A DNA stretch of 64,000 nt from Oxyruncus cristatus (Eukaryota; Chordata; Aves; Passeriformes; Cotingidae). The stretch's first letter is position 1; each line of letters opens with the position of its first letter. The notes beneath the pieces were generated by a model. The model did no database searches. It saw only the letters and a list, made by a program, of their open reading frames with translations, and was not told the origin of the DNA. Shown piece after piece: positions 1-14,625 of this stretch. The DNA lies in the NCBI GenBank assembly GCA_013399855.1, contig VXAY01002085.1, forward strand, positions 1,367,058 through 1,431,057. The letters are read 5' to 3'. Position numbers and translations under genes: made by a program.

Positions 1-395
1 TAAGGAAATTTGTAAAAGTTCTCCTAGTTTTCTAACATTAAATATCTAGATATAATTGTGCATATACTACAGGCCACTGTAGGGACTTTGCTTCTGAATA
101 TCACATACCATCTTTCTGTCTGAAACCACCACGGATGATATTTTTATTGAAGCCATGAGTCTAGCTGTGCAGGGAACTACAGTGGGGAACTGTCTTACAG
201 GAATCTATGTGCTGGAACAGGCAGCTTATCCCTCCTCTGGTGAGGCACTTCAGCAGATTGTGGAAAAATTCTGCTTTGTCAACAGGATAAGCCCCGTTTT
301 ACCGAGTGTTCAGCACAGCCTTCAGTCACAAAGTAATGATGAACTGTCACTGAGCTGATATGGGAGCAGAACTCCATTACACAGCTTTTCCCCAC

Positions 396-396
<1 letters not shown>
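1..396. other. Intron sequence before a long poly-A run
   Basis: This is moderately AT-rich sequence, more balanced in composition over 155-360. The short open frames there do not resemble any protein I know. No splice sites were seen that would make an IL1RAPL1 exon. Confidence 0.5.

Positions 397-456
<60 letters not shown>
397..456 (+). repeat. Poly-A run, 60 bases
   Basis: This is an uninterrupted run of A. No AATAAA signal lies just upstream, and I saw no flanking direct repeats, so a retroposed transcript is not supported. It is an unusually long mononucleotide run, and its length in the assembly may be unreliable. Confidence 0.9.
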
Positions 457-458
<2 letters not shown>

Positions 459-1990
459 CAATTCTGTTCTCTGCGGGGACATTCATAACTCCTGATATGA
501 AGCTGTGTTAGGTTGCAAAAAATATGAGGAATAAGTAAAATCTACCCAAATCAGACTTTGTGTCCAGCCTTGCTTCTTTAGACATGACAAATAATCTAGA
601 TGATAAAATCTAAAAAAGGAGGGACAGTTCCCTGAAATTCAAGAGCTTTCTGGGACTACATTATGAATAGTGACAAATGAGACAGGCTCAATTATTTCTA
701 AACTAAGTATAACCATGGGATATGGCTTCTCCTTCAAACACACATCTTGCTGTAACAAATAAGATTCATGTGCTAATAGTAGTTATAGGTAAAGCTTGTT
801 TTGGTTTATTTTGTTTTTTTGCAGTTTCCATGTTTACTGTGAAAGAGTAATATCATTAACGCACACTGTAAAATAGCTGAAAAACTAAAAAAACACATAT
901 GAAACTAGGAAAGCTATTCTCATACTGTTTTTCTATGGGTGTTTTTATTGTCTGAAAACAACTTTGTTTTTATAACAATTTTATTTTCATAATAATAGAC
1001 TGGGTCTCTAATGTCTATCAGAGCTACCATACATTAAAATTGATGCTTACTTTTATGCTGCAACATATTTTAACATATTTATGAGTTCTAGCCTTCTACA
1101 TAAAAATCCCTGTTTCAGATATTTTGACTGCTATGAGAAATGAGCTTATTCATTTCCTTATTTAAACATACATAAAATACAGAAAACATCTATTTATTGT
1201 CCCATTTCTGATAACATACCCTTCATTTCTGAGGCAATTTGCATTTACAATATACATGTATCCATGCATTTGATTAACTGCTGTACTACAGTATTTTGTA
1301 ACCACTGCACTTCAAAAATTAGCTACTTAGAGAATTATTTAATGCAACGACAGAAAAATTTGGTAACTTACTGTGGAACCTTAAAGAAGGTGCAACTAAA
1401 TTCTTAAAGGCCAAATATTCTGTTGTCAACACATTTTACATTAACAATAATGACATTCTTGCCACTAACACACAATGGGTATATTTAAAAGGGAAAAATC
1501 TGCCTCTGTAGACTGAAGATTGTAGGGCTTCTGCTATTGCTTTCAATAGTAGCAAGAGTTTCTTATAAGTTTCAGGCAACAGAAGAAGGAAGCAGAATAT
1601 AATATGAGGAATTCACAATCACATTCCTCAAAACATTTATGTTACATTAGTGCCTTTCACAGTTCAACAAAACACTTTTCTTGCATATTTTCTTTGGTGT
1701 ACTACGATTTCTGCTCTTATTCAAGATCTCAGCATTTCATTGTTACTCTTTATCTTTCAGAAATTGGAAAGTGAAATATTTATAAGTTATTTTTCTCCTA
1801 AAAAAAAAAAAAAAAAAAAGAGAGAGAAAGGAGAGAGAAATTACACAGAAAGCATCAACATTATGGAGTAGCAGTTGCTGATCCATAATTACAATGGAAG
1901 ATTTCCCATAACAAGCTCTGTCAAAAACCAAAAAAACTCTTAAGTGTCTCAGAAAGAAAGAGATTTTTCTGGTTATTATTCTCTAATAGC
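457..1990. other. AT-rich intron, no gene seen
   Basis: The only notable items are an A19 run at about 1801-1819 followed by a GA-rich stretch to 1840. Open frames here are short and cross these low-complexity runs. Confidence 0.6.
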
Positions 1991-2418
1991 TTATTGTGGC
2001 ACCCAAAAATGCACACAATATTCAAGGTGAGGCCACACCAGCGCAGAGCAGAGCGGGACAATCCCCTCCCTCGACCAGCTGGCGATGACACCCCCCAGGA
2101 CACAGCTGGCCCTCCTGGCTGCCAGGGCACTGCTGACTCATATTCAACTTGCCATCGACCAAGACTCCCCAGGTCCCTTTCTGTGGCACTGCTTTCCAGA
2201 GTCTCATTCCCCAGTCTGTCTGTACATCCAGGGTTGTCCTGTCCCAGGTGCAGAATCTGTCACTTCCTCCAGTTGGACTTCATATGGTTGGTGATTGCCC
2301 AGCCCTCTAATTTGTGAAGGTCTCTCTGCCCGGCTTTGCTACCTTCAAGGGAATCAAGAGCTCCCAGTTTTGTATCATCTGCAAACTTACTTAGTATCCT
2401 TTCTGCATCTCTATCTGG
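1991..2418 (-). mobile_element. CR1 LINE fragment, minus strand
   Basis: Read on the minus strand, the low-coordinate end encodes the CR1 pol C-terminal motif [10 protein letters not shown], and the rest matches internal CR1 pol sequence. The stretch from about 2040 to 2165 is very close to 55575-55690 in the other minus-strand CR1, but lacks about 13 bases near 2084. Both ends are truncated: the 3' tail and the terminal microsatellite are missing. Confidence 0.85.
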
Positions 2419-5400
2419 TTTCTAGGTTCAACTGACTCTAACAAAGACATCACGAGTCTAAGCACAAGTCATGCTTCTGAACAAATGTCAAAAAAATAGC
2501 TATTTAATCCAAATTGTTCTGAATATTAAAATACTTGCAAATAGATATTAATTCATCCATGAAAAATGTGACAAATGTTTAATCAATACAGGAATTCATA
2601 AATTCTCTTTGTTCTTTCCCAACACGAAGAAAAAAGTGTGACTGAAATAGACTGCAGAAACAAAAACATAAACCAGAAATTGTGGCACATAAATGAAAAT
2701 ATAGGTTAAATTTTCTATTCAGAAGGAATTTATATATTCATTCATTCTCTCCCAATTTTAAAAACTGATGGCAAGGGTTTGAGCCACAGTGTATTTATAA
2801 AAAGAACTAAATTCTGTTATACAGCTATTCCTATATCTGGACAGTGGGGAATTTGGGGGTGAAGCTAGGTCACAAATAACAGCAGATGATTAAGCTGGCA
2901 GCACCAGCCCAGCTGCAAGCTGTGTCCTGGTACAGGAAGAAGCAGCCAGACAAGCCGAAGTGGAGGTCCTGGATTCTGCATTTCTGACAGAGGAAGTGGA
3001 TTTTTCCATGAGACCACCACCAAGAAACAACATGTGAGAGAGGTTTCTCCTACTGTCCCTCATACATCTGTGCTGAAAGGTGTTGTACAAAGACACTGGC
3101 ACATAAATGCTGTGTTGTGGTCCAAGTGAAAAAGAAGGGACTTTCCATTATCTGAAATGCATTTAAACTTGTTCAGTTTACCTTTTTTTTTGCAATATGA
3201 ATTCAAATGTGTAAAGCAAACCTCATTTTCATCAAATGAAAATACTTGGTGGGCACACTTGACTTAGGTGAAATTATTCAAAGCTGTTTCTGTAGAAATG
3301 CTTTCATAGATTCATAATGCCGCTGTTCACATGACTTTGGATTTTCATGTCTGGATATTCTTGATGATTCATACTTCTGAGGATGAGAGGTAGCAGCAAG
3401 CTTGAAAACTAAATCAAGAAATGAAAATATGTAGCTATTGTGTCTTGCAGCTGCCAGTGCCTTATCCCCATACTGTTTGTTTGGGCAGCTGAAGCCTCTG
3501 TAACCTTTTCATTTTCAGGTCAGTTGATTATCTTGATGGTTGATGATAATATGAGACAAGGAATAGTATGATTTCATATACTTGAAACTTGAGGCTCTGC
3601 TGAATTCTCAAATGTGTCATGTTCTACTTCGACTTCTCCGCTGGAGATGGAAATGTAGCATTAGGAGAGTGAAGGTCCACAGCTGTCGGTTTTTCATGTT
3701 ATGTTAAGAAGATGAGGAAAACAAGAATTAATTTATCTGGGGATGTTACAGAAGATCTTTAACATGGAGTCACAACTCGTGCTTTGAGAACCTTACAACA
3801 AAAAGTGTGTCCCTTTGGCTGTCCCAGCCTCTTCAAGAAAATAGTTCCAAGGGATCCTTGAATAACATTTATCTAAAATGGCTCACTGAGCTCTGTTTTC
3901 TTCTCTGTCAAGCTGATCATTTTCCTACACTTTCCTTTGCATGTGTGGATATAAAGATGGCTTTTAGTACATTTAAGGACAGACATTCAAACTGGAAAGA
4001 AGCTCTGGAGGCTGGACTGAGAACTAACACTTTCAACACTGGGCAGAGTAGGTAGCTGGGGTGGGTGGAAGTCCTTTCTTGCCTATGTTTGTCTTCAGGG
4101 ATGCTCTTGATATGAACATGATTTGAATACTTGTTTCTGTTGCCTGAGCCTCCATGACTCTGATCTTCAGCTACAGCCTGAAGGGGATCTGAATCACTTT
4201 TTAGAGCTTAAATTTGAGTGACCTAAAATTATTTATCATGTTGTTACGGATCACACTCAGGCAATTTTGGAAACTACTTTGTGGTAAGACTGTTCTTATG
4301 AACACAGTCGAAAATGGTTGATAGATGTTTCTCGTGTACTTTATGGTCCTCAGATGAAGGACAAATCCAAATTGTATTGCATTCCTTTGTTTAACAATTT
4401 GTTTCTTCAAATCTTGCCTTTTCTGCATTTACTGGATTTCTTATTTGAAAATTCAGGACTTTCTCTGAGGTCTTCAGTTGAATAAATTCCATTAAAATTC
4501 TTGCACATTTCTAAAGTTCTGCTCTGGCAGCAGGTTAAGTTTTGCCAAAACCTGACTCGTCTGCAGAAACTTGCTACTTTCTTTTGAGTTCTAGCTCTAT
4601 CTGCCCACAGCAATGCTCTTATATTCATCTCTGAGATGTCACTCTACCTTCTTTTTAATTCTGCAACTGATAAAGAAGACTTACTGATTTCTTAATTGTT
4701 TCTTCTTAGGAAAGTAGGCTAAAACACTAAAACTGGTGTGTTGGGATTTTGGGGGTTTGTTTGTTAGGGTTTTTGTGTGTGTGTGTGTTTTTGTTTGGTT
4801 TTGATTTGTTGGGTTTTTTTTTACAAATGTAGGAGTCATAAGTATGGGAATTATTTACTTCGTTTAATTCAGGGTTGTAATGAAATTCCATCAGAGAATT
4901 TTCAGGAGTCTGGAGAAGTGGCATCAGTATGCTAGGAAACAGCCTTGAAGCAGTAACCTAATAAATGTGATGATTTTTCACGTATTCCCATTTTTACTGG
5001 GTAGATATGGGAAAGAGTTATGGAGAGATCTTCAAGGGAACCTTATTCACATACAAATGTAATTCTTCTAATATGTATAATAAATGTCATAATTGTTGGA
5101 TATCTCTGTCCATATCTGCCTCTAATGAGTAACTGATGATGGAACATAAGAAATCTCTATTCAGAAAAGAACACACTCATGCAGAGTTAGCAAGAGATAA
5201 ATATCTAATCATTTAGAAACAAGACAGATACCTTCAAGGGATGTTCTTTATGCAGCTGCTCAACAGCTGAACAGAAGACTCTAACTTAGCATTTGAGGCT
5301 GAACAACAGGATCTGCCTTTAGCTGAGAACTTGTGTAAATTCAGCAAGGAAAGAGAGGGAACAAGAGAGAAGCCATTCAGCAGCATCTTTGTTTTCAATA

Positions 5401-5787
5401 ATGTTTTCAGTGTTAGCACTATAAAAGAAGGCCAATTGCATTTGCAAGAGGGATGATTTGGTGATAAAAACATTCCAGTATTTGATGACCTTCTTAGTCA
5501 TTGGGATGGAGTAACATTCAGTTGTTCCTGAACACAGAAGCACAGGTGAGCATTCACTTGAGCATTCACTGTTGCACCAAATGGTAAACATAATTCTAAG
5601 GATCTCTACCTACAAGAAGTATGCATTTTTTTCCTGTCATTCAATGGGCAACTGTATGGGTTTTTTCTGTCCCTTTTATATAATACTTGGAAAAAGTATT
5701 TTTGTTTAACAGTTCCGCTCCAACCCTACAAGAGAAAAGCCACCTGAAAAAAACAGATGTGCCATGAACAAAAATATATGCAACTTT
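2419..5787. other. Intron with no gene seen; GT-rich patch at 4736-4823
   Basis: About 2885-3120 is more GC-rich than its surroundings, with a 70-codon minus-strand frame I do not recognise. The patch at 4736-4823 is almost pure G and T, with GGG, GGGGG, GGG and GGG blocks and a (GT)n core. The rest is plain AT-rich intron. Confidence 0.6.
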
Positions 5788-6433
5788 ACAGGAGAGGACC
5801 TGGGGGTTCTGGTGAAAACCACATTGAACATGAACCAGCAATGTGCCCCAGCAGCAAAAAAGGCTAATTATGCCCTGGACCTCATTAGACAAAATGTTGC
5901 CAGCACACTGAGGGTGGTGGCCCTTGCTCTTTACTCAACAATAATGAGACCACACCTGGAGTATAGTGTCTAGTTTTGGACTCCCTGTGCAAGAGAAACA
6001 TGGAAAGAGTCCAGTGAAGATGCATGAAGATGAACAAGGAATCAGAATCTCTCCTATGAGCACAGCCTGAGAGATCTGGGACTGTTTAGCCTTGAGAAGA
6101 GAGGGCACAGGGGCATCTCACTGATGTAGACACATATCTGAGGATGGAGCCTGGTTCTTCTCAGTGTTGCCTGGTGACAGGACCAGAGGCAATGGGCACA
6201 AACTGAAGCAGAGTATTCCATCTGAACAGCAGGAAACACTTTCTGCCATGATGGTGACTGAACCTGGGAACACTTTGCTCAGGAAGGTTGTGGAGTCTCC
6301 ATCCCCAGTGATATTCAAAAGTGGTCTGCACATGCTCCTGGGAAGGGTGACCCTGCTTGATCAGGGGGGCTGGACCAGATGACATCCAAAGCTCCCTTCC
6401 AATCTCAACCATTTTGTGATTCTGTGATTCTAT
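5788..6433 (+). mobile_element. CR1 LINE 3' end, plus strand
   Basis: The start encodes the CR1 pol C-terminal region (EDLGVLVKTTLNMNQQC, then AAKKANYALDLIRQNVAS and MRPHLEYSV). A stop follows where CR1 normally continues with a Gln. It then runs through the decayed 3' region to the CR1 terminal repeat TGTGATTCTGTGATTCTAT. The 5' end is truncated, as is typical of CR1. Confidence 0.9.
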
Positions 6434-7108
6434 AAATGAAAGAAATGGGAGGAATAATAAAACTCTATTAACTTGTAATTTTCTGAAGAAGCCACAGTAC
6501 TGCATTTCTGCTCTTCTGGCACCTGGTGCTAAGTAAGGTATAAAAGTTTTTCTTCTTCATGCTCATTGATTCCCAAGAAAAAGCAAATGCCATCATCTCC
6601 TGAATTATGAGGAGGTAGTATACCTAGAGGCATTTCATGCTAAGGTATTATCTCCCTACTGCAGTTTGTAGAAAGCTAAAGGGATTTTCATCTGTAAGGG
6701 TACACTTCACAGCTTTTTATACTTCTGTCTCTTTTGGTAATGTAAATTGATCTACTGCAGTGAAAATATTTAGTATCATTCTGACACATCTCCATTTTAG
6801 CACTTCATGACTCACTGGCCCAAAATTTTTTCACTAACGATCCTGGGAAGCCTTACTAAAATGAGTAGCTAATTTAGCACTAAATTTGTAAGTAGCACTA
6901 AAATATTAAATGTACTATTAAATTCAGACTAGTGGTAATCCATATTTTACTCACCCTTTACACCATGTGCAGTACAATGATCTTTTGATTTATTCCTATC
7001 CTTTTTAACAACCTCTAAAATTTTGACTTTTAGTCCATATGTAAGTGCTATTATCTGGAGGAGTTTCCGTACAATATAGTTTAATAAAAAGTTGTTTTTA
7101 AAATTCAC

Positions 7109-7129
7109 TGTTATTCACAGTGAATAACA
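7109..7129. repeat. Perfect inverted repeat, 10-bp arms and 1-nt centre
   Basis: The left arm TGTTATTCAC at 7109-7118 pairs with GTGAATAACA at 7120-7129. An overlapping alternative hairpin pairs ATTCACTG (7103-7110) with CAGTGAAT (7118-7125). Confidence 0.9.
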
Positions 7130-9366
7130 TACAGGTGTAGTATTAATATGCTTTTAAATTCTTTTTTGGTAACTTTCTTGAAGGACATACTCTCTCTGAT
7201 TAGTTTTACAATTATTGAGATTCCTAATTTGACTGATTTATAAGCATGTATAGACATAGATTACAGCAACATGTTGTAACAATAGGAGACTTTTCTTTTA
7301 GAGTTGTCCGTAAAAAAGCTTTAACTTCAAATAAAATGCATTTAGATTTAGACTCATATACTGTAGGAGTACAGAATTGCATTATAGAAAAATTTTTATA
7401 CTACTGACCTGTAAGAATATGGATTTTTTTTTTCTTTTATCCGAAAGGAAGTTTTAATTTCAAATAGAAGGTTTGATAGGGAAAGTAGTTAATTTCATGT
7501 AATTTTGATTTCCATATAATTGCCAGTACAAGTTCTTAATTAAGATTATTGTCTTAATTGTGTCCAAGTATTTCGTAGTAACAAAGTGGTGTTTTATTAA
7601 AATCTGATTAATATATTAATATCAGACTGATTCCAGCTCTTGCAAAGGAATAGATTTCACTTAGACTTTAAAAAAGACAGAGATCATTCAGAAAAGTCAA
7701 TAACATAAACATTTACACACATGTTTTTTCTAGTTTACCCACAAAAGAAGCTTTAAGGTATATTAAGGATAAGAAAATTAAATTCCCTTTCTAAAGGCTA
7801 TTTTTTATTTAATTTTTATTGTTCAGAACATCAATAAAAGACCTTTCACATCAGTCAATAGCTCTCTCTAACACAAGGCAAGTATTATTCTAATGCAGTT
7901 AGACTTTGTACTTTGACATCCTCTTTCGGCAGGGTTGGAGAAGAAACTTGGGATGGCAACATGTACCACTTGTGTCAGAAGAAGATAAAATGTGAAGGTT
8001 TTGGCTTCCAAGGATGGAAACAGGCATTAAAACCAAACAATATTTTCTGGTGTGACTAATTCAAACCTATTACAACAAGTATCTTGCAGAGCATTGATAT
8101 TCAAATAGTCCTGGAGGCTCGTGTGCACTGGGTTATTTCATAGTATCATGCACATAATTAGGTGACCCTCGAGGGAAGAAATCAGTGCTTATGTAATTCA
8201 ATTGAGGTCAACAGCAGTTTTCAAACTGGGTTGGCCCCCCAGGGTATGGAAGCAGGAGATAAATTCTAAAACACAGAGGAAAATTCCAGCCGGCTTCTGT
8301 CCACCTCCTTCCATTTCTCTTCTCTCTTCCCCACACCTTAAGCAGTGCCCCAGCACTGGCAGCTCAGTTGGCTCCAGAAGCTTTGTGGAAAAGGTAACCT
8401 GTAATTTCAGCTGTTGGAACCAGGGAGTGAGGGAGTCAGCCATTCCAGAGTTTGTGGGGAAAAAAAACCAAACAAGAACAACAAGCAAACCAAAACCAAA
8501 CCCAACAGAAGGGAACCTTGCATATAAAGTTTGTGAACTGCTGTCCTGAGCAAATGGTCTGGAAGCCACAGACTGCTGGGGGCATCAGATCCTGCCACCA
8601 AGGGGACCTCAGTGCATGATAGCAACTCTGGCTGCAGCATGGTACACTGGCCTTCCTCACCCACCATGTGGCCCAAGGCCTTCAGGCATGTCCTCAAACA
8701 ACCCCGCTGTTATGTAGAGGCTTTAAAAATTTTTGTGCTAAAGTTTTAAAGCTCACAAAGAGCCTTTGGAGCTACTGGCCAAGAGCACGAGTAGATTATC
8801 AATAACGTGTTTTTGTTTCTCTCTTGAATGAATGCTTTGCTCTCCAGCTTTCAGGCATCCAAATTATTCTAACAGAAGTTACTTGGACTGAAAAAGGACA
8901 AAATTGTGTCTGCAAACCCATGAAAAAACTAATTAATGAAGTCAACAAAAGTTTTCCCCAGAAATGGGATGGACCATTTATAGAAAATGGCTATTGACGT
9001 CAGTGGCTACGTTCACTTATTAACATTTAAAATCAAGCTGTGAAGAAAAGAGTTTTGTCAGACTTTCTTTTTTAATGTCCAGTTTACGAGGAGTTGGAAA
9101 TAAAGTTACTTTTCCAACTCAGTTGGTAAGATGAGGGAAAACATGAAAGAGATTTTTTTGGCTTCCTGTTTACTCTTCAGTTTGTTTACCACAGTAAATA
9201 GCATGATGGCAAACCACCAGAGTGGACAAGCAATGGGTAGAGTCCCAGTTTCCCTTCTTATTTCATGAATAGGGATGATGAGGGATGCTGCCTGGGGAGT
9301 ACTGAGCTGTATAAATGCAACTCCTGAGCTGAGTGAGGCTGAAGAGGAGACTGACAATTACCAGTG

Positions 9367-9389
9367 TTTTTTTTTTTTTTTTTTTTTTT
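9367..9389 (+). repeat. Poly-T run
   Basis: This is about 23 consecutive T bases, followed closely by CGGC and an A9 run. Short frames crossing it are not genes. Confidence 0.9.
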
Positions 9390-10936
9390 CGGCAAAAAAA
9401 AAGCATAGTTTCATAAAAGTAACCCATCTGGCTCATTTTAGAGATGTATTTTATAAAAAAAAATAATGGCTTAAGTGCTTCATTTTCTAAGCAATTCTTT
9501 TAAATTTAGATGTCAATATTGCAAGTGCTAAAGTTTAGAGAAACTGTTCTTGATCTGTGTGTGTTCTCTTGTCTGTTTCCCCCTCTGTCTCATCTTCTTC
9601 CGCCTCCTTTTCTCTCTATCAAGTTACCTGTTAAAGATTTAAATGGATTTGTTGTCTTAAATGAAAATCCCCAAACAACTTCTTGCCTCCTGTTTTTGCA
9701 TTTTTTATTGCTTAGATCTCACTGGTTTAGTGCTTGAAAATCTATTGAATGAAAGAAGAAAATGAAAGGTTCACTTATATGTACTAAAAGTTTCTAGCAG
9801 ATTTGACACAGCATTTGTGACTGGACAGATTAGAGAACAATTAATTGAATAACTTGTCACCTGTTCTTATTACCCTATTCAGAAAAAAAAAAAAGGCAAA
9901 CAAATGAAAGAAACTCCCCAAAAGTATCATGTGATGAGATAAAGCACAGTTAATTTAGCTAATACAGGTTATTAAAATGCCTTAAACTCATTTTTATGTA
10001 TTTTTTTTTTGTTTCTTCTCTGGTACCTCCAGTAAGAGAAATATGGAAAATTTTCTTAGTTCTAACACATGAATAGTTTTTATCCTCTTCAGTATATACA
10101 TACTTGCCAGAGGGCTCTGCTGCCTGCTTTTTCTGCTACCTGAGAGGTTTGACACCTTCTATATCCTTCATGCTCTAGCTGTAACAGCAATTTCACCTCC
10201 TCTTTCTTCTTCTTCATTCCCACCTGAGGATTGCTTAATTTTCTTTCTCTGTTTCTGTTCTGAGCCCATTAGCTTGGTTTCCTTTGCTCATACTCTTTGT
10301 GTAGTTCTGCCTTCTGTGTCAGTCTTTTTGAGTTTTGTTTCAACCCAACACCCTTGGTTTCTGACACAGGGTATGAGATGAGTCATATTGACAGTGCAGT
10401 TCGTATTTGGAGTCAGAATAAGAAAGTCTGTCTCACCACTGGGCATCTGGAACTTTAGGTTCCTTTAAAGATACTTTGGACTTTTGAAAGAAAATCCTGT
10501 TAGGGACCTCAGCTAACAAAGAATCCACCCAAAGTTTTTTACTACCCTGTGTCTGACAGTTTAGAAACATCATCTTCAAACAATGAACTTAAACATTCTG
10601 GGATATTTCCAAAGTACTTCTCTTATGGAGCAGAAAGCCTTAGCTGCATCTGGTAAAGGATCTGGTGTTGCGATGGAAACTTGGATGAGCACCAGAAGGA
10701 ATTCTATGTCTGGCAACTGACATTGCCACTGTTTCAGAGCAGAGTTTTTTAGTAGATCAAAACATCAAATCATAGTTTTTGCACAATTTACTCTAAATTC
10801 TGAAAGATACCTATGTGACAATTTTACTTACCTTGCTTCCTCAGAGAATGGAAGGACAGTTAAGTGCCATTTTTTTGTTTGTTTTTCACCCTTCTAGGTC
10901 CTTCTAGAAATATTTAAATCATGAAGTTCAGTAATG

Positions 10937-11016
10937 TGAACAAAACATAATGCTCAAACACACAGGAAGGATCAAAAGAGAATATTTAAATGTGAAAATT
11001 GCGTAGCCAAATACCT
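10937..11016 (+). repeat. Direct repeat copy 1 (pair flanking both exons)
   Basis: Positions 10937-11001 are identical over 65 bases to 14547-14611. The match then continues with small differences (a CG/TA change and one extra C) to about 11016. It starts TGAACAAAACATAATG and reaches AAATACCT. The outer flanks of the two copies are unrelated. I do not recognise the unit as CR1 or as an LTR. Confidence 0.93.
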
Positions 11017-14264
<3,248 letters not shown>

Positions 14265-14418
14265 GAATGCAAGTCAAAGACATGGAGATCAAGTATTGTG
14301 TTTAAAAAGGACACTCTTGTCATTCGGGAAGTTAGAGAGGATGACATTGGAAATTACACTTGCGAGTTAAAATATGGATTCTTTGTTGTCAGAAGAACGA
14401 CGGAATTAACAGTTACAG
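14265..14418 (+). CDS. IL1RAPL1: IL1RAPL1 coding exon (human exon 5 equivalent): rest of Ig2
   Basis: This 154-nt exon starts after TCTTTAAACAG and ends at ACAG|GTAATT. It begins in phase 0 with GAA TGC, continuing the WYK end of the previous exon. It carries 51 codons plus one base, so the next intron is phase 1 and the following codon starts with G. That fits the Ala that follows in mammals. The encoded segment completes Ig domain 2: ECKSKTW at the start, the strand motif IREVREDD, the diagnostic F-strand motif DIGNYTC (Asp-x-Gly-x-Tyr-x-Cys), and RRTTELTVT as the G strand. NYT is a sequon. The Ig2 disulfide should join this cysteine to the EISC cysteine in the previous exon. KYGFFVVRR has Phe where I recall Gly in mammals. 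If the donor were not used, the frame would read through into the intron and stop at 14526-14528. The next exon was not seen downstream in the window. Confidence 0.95.
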
Positions 14419-14546
14419 GTAATTACAGGATCTTGCTGTATGTCCTATATTTATATAAAAATATTGAATACTGTCATTTGAATTGTGTGTATTTGAGTCA
14501 TTCGCACACAACTTTGCTGTGTGCCTAGATATGAGTGGTTGATACA

Positions 14547-14625
14547 TGAACAAAACATAATGCTCAAACACACAGGAAGGATCAAAAGAGAATATTTAAA
14601 TGTGAAAATTGTATAGCAAATACCT
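14547..14625 (+). repeat. Direct repeat copy 2 (pair flanking both exons)
   Basis: This is the second copy of the unit at 10937-11016, in the same orientation and 3,610 bp away. It starts 129 bp after the end of the second IL1RAPL1 exon. The first 65 bases are identical. No target-site duplication or poly-A tail is obvious next to either copy. Confidence 0.93.

Larger units (their letters stand above)
6434..10936. other. Intron with no gene seen
   Basis: There is a palindrome at 7109-7129, a GC-richer patch at about 8200-8700 with open frames on both strands that resemble nothing I know, a T23 run at 9367-9389, and a pyrimidine-rich stretch at about 10130-10340. No mobile element was recognised. 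Confidence 0.6.

Noticed and set aside
397..456. Processed pseudogene ending in the poly-A run
   Set aside because: No recognisable coding sequence, polyadenylation signal or flanking duplication was found upstream.
279..482. 67-codon minus-strand frame with a phenylalanine run
   Set aside because: The run is only the reverse strand of the 60-base poly-A.
2022..2317. Several small proline- and cysteine-rich frames
   Set aside because: They are wrong-frame or wrong-strand readings of a minus-strand CR1 fragment.
8198..8697. Open frames of 96 to 123 codons on both strands
   Set aside because: They overlap each other on opposite strands, resemble no protein family, and sit in a GC-richer patch where stop codons are rarer.
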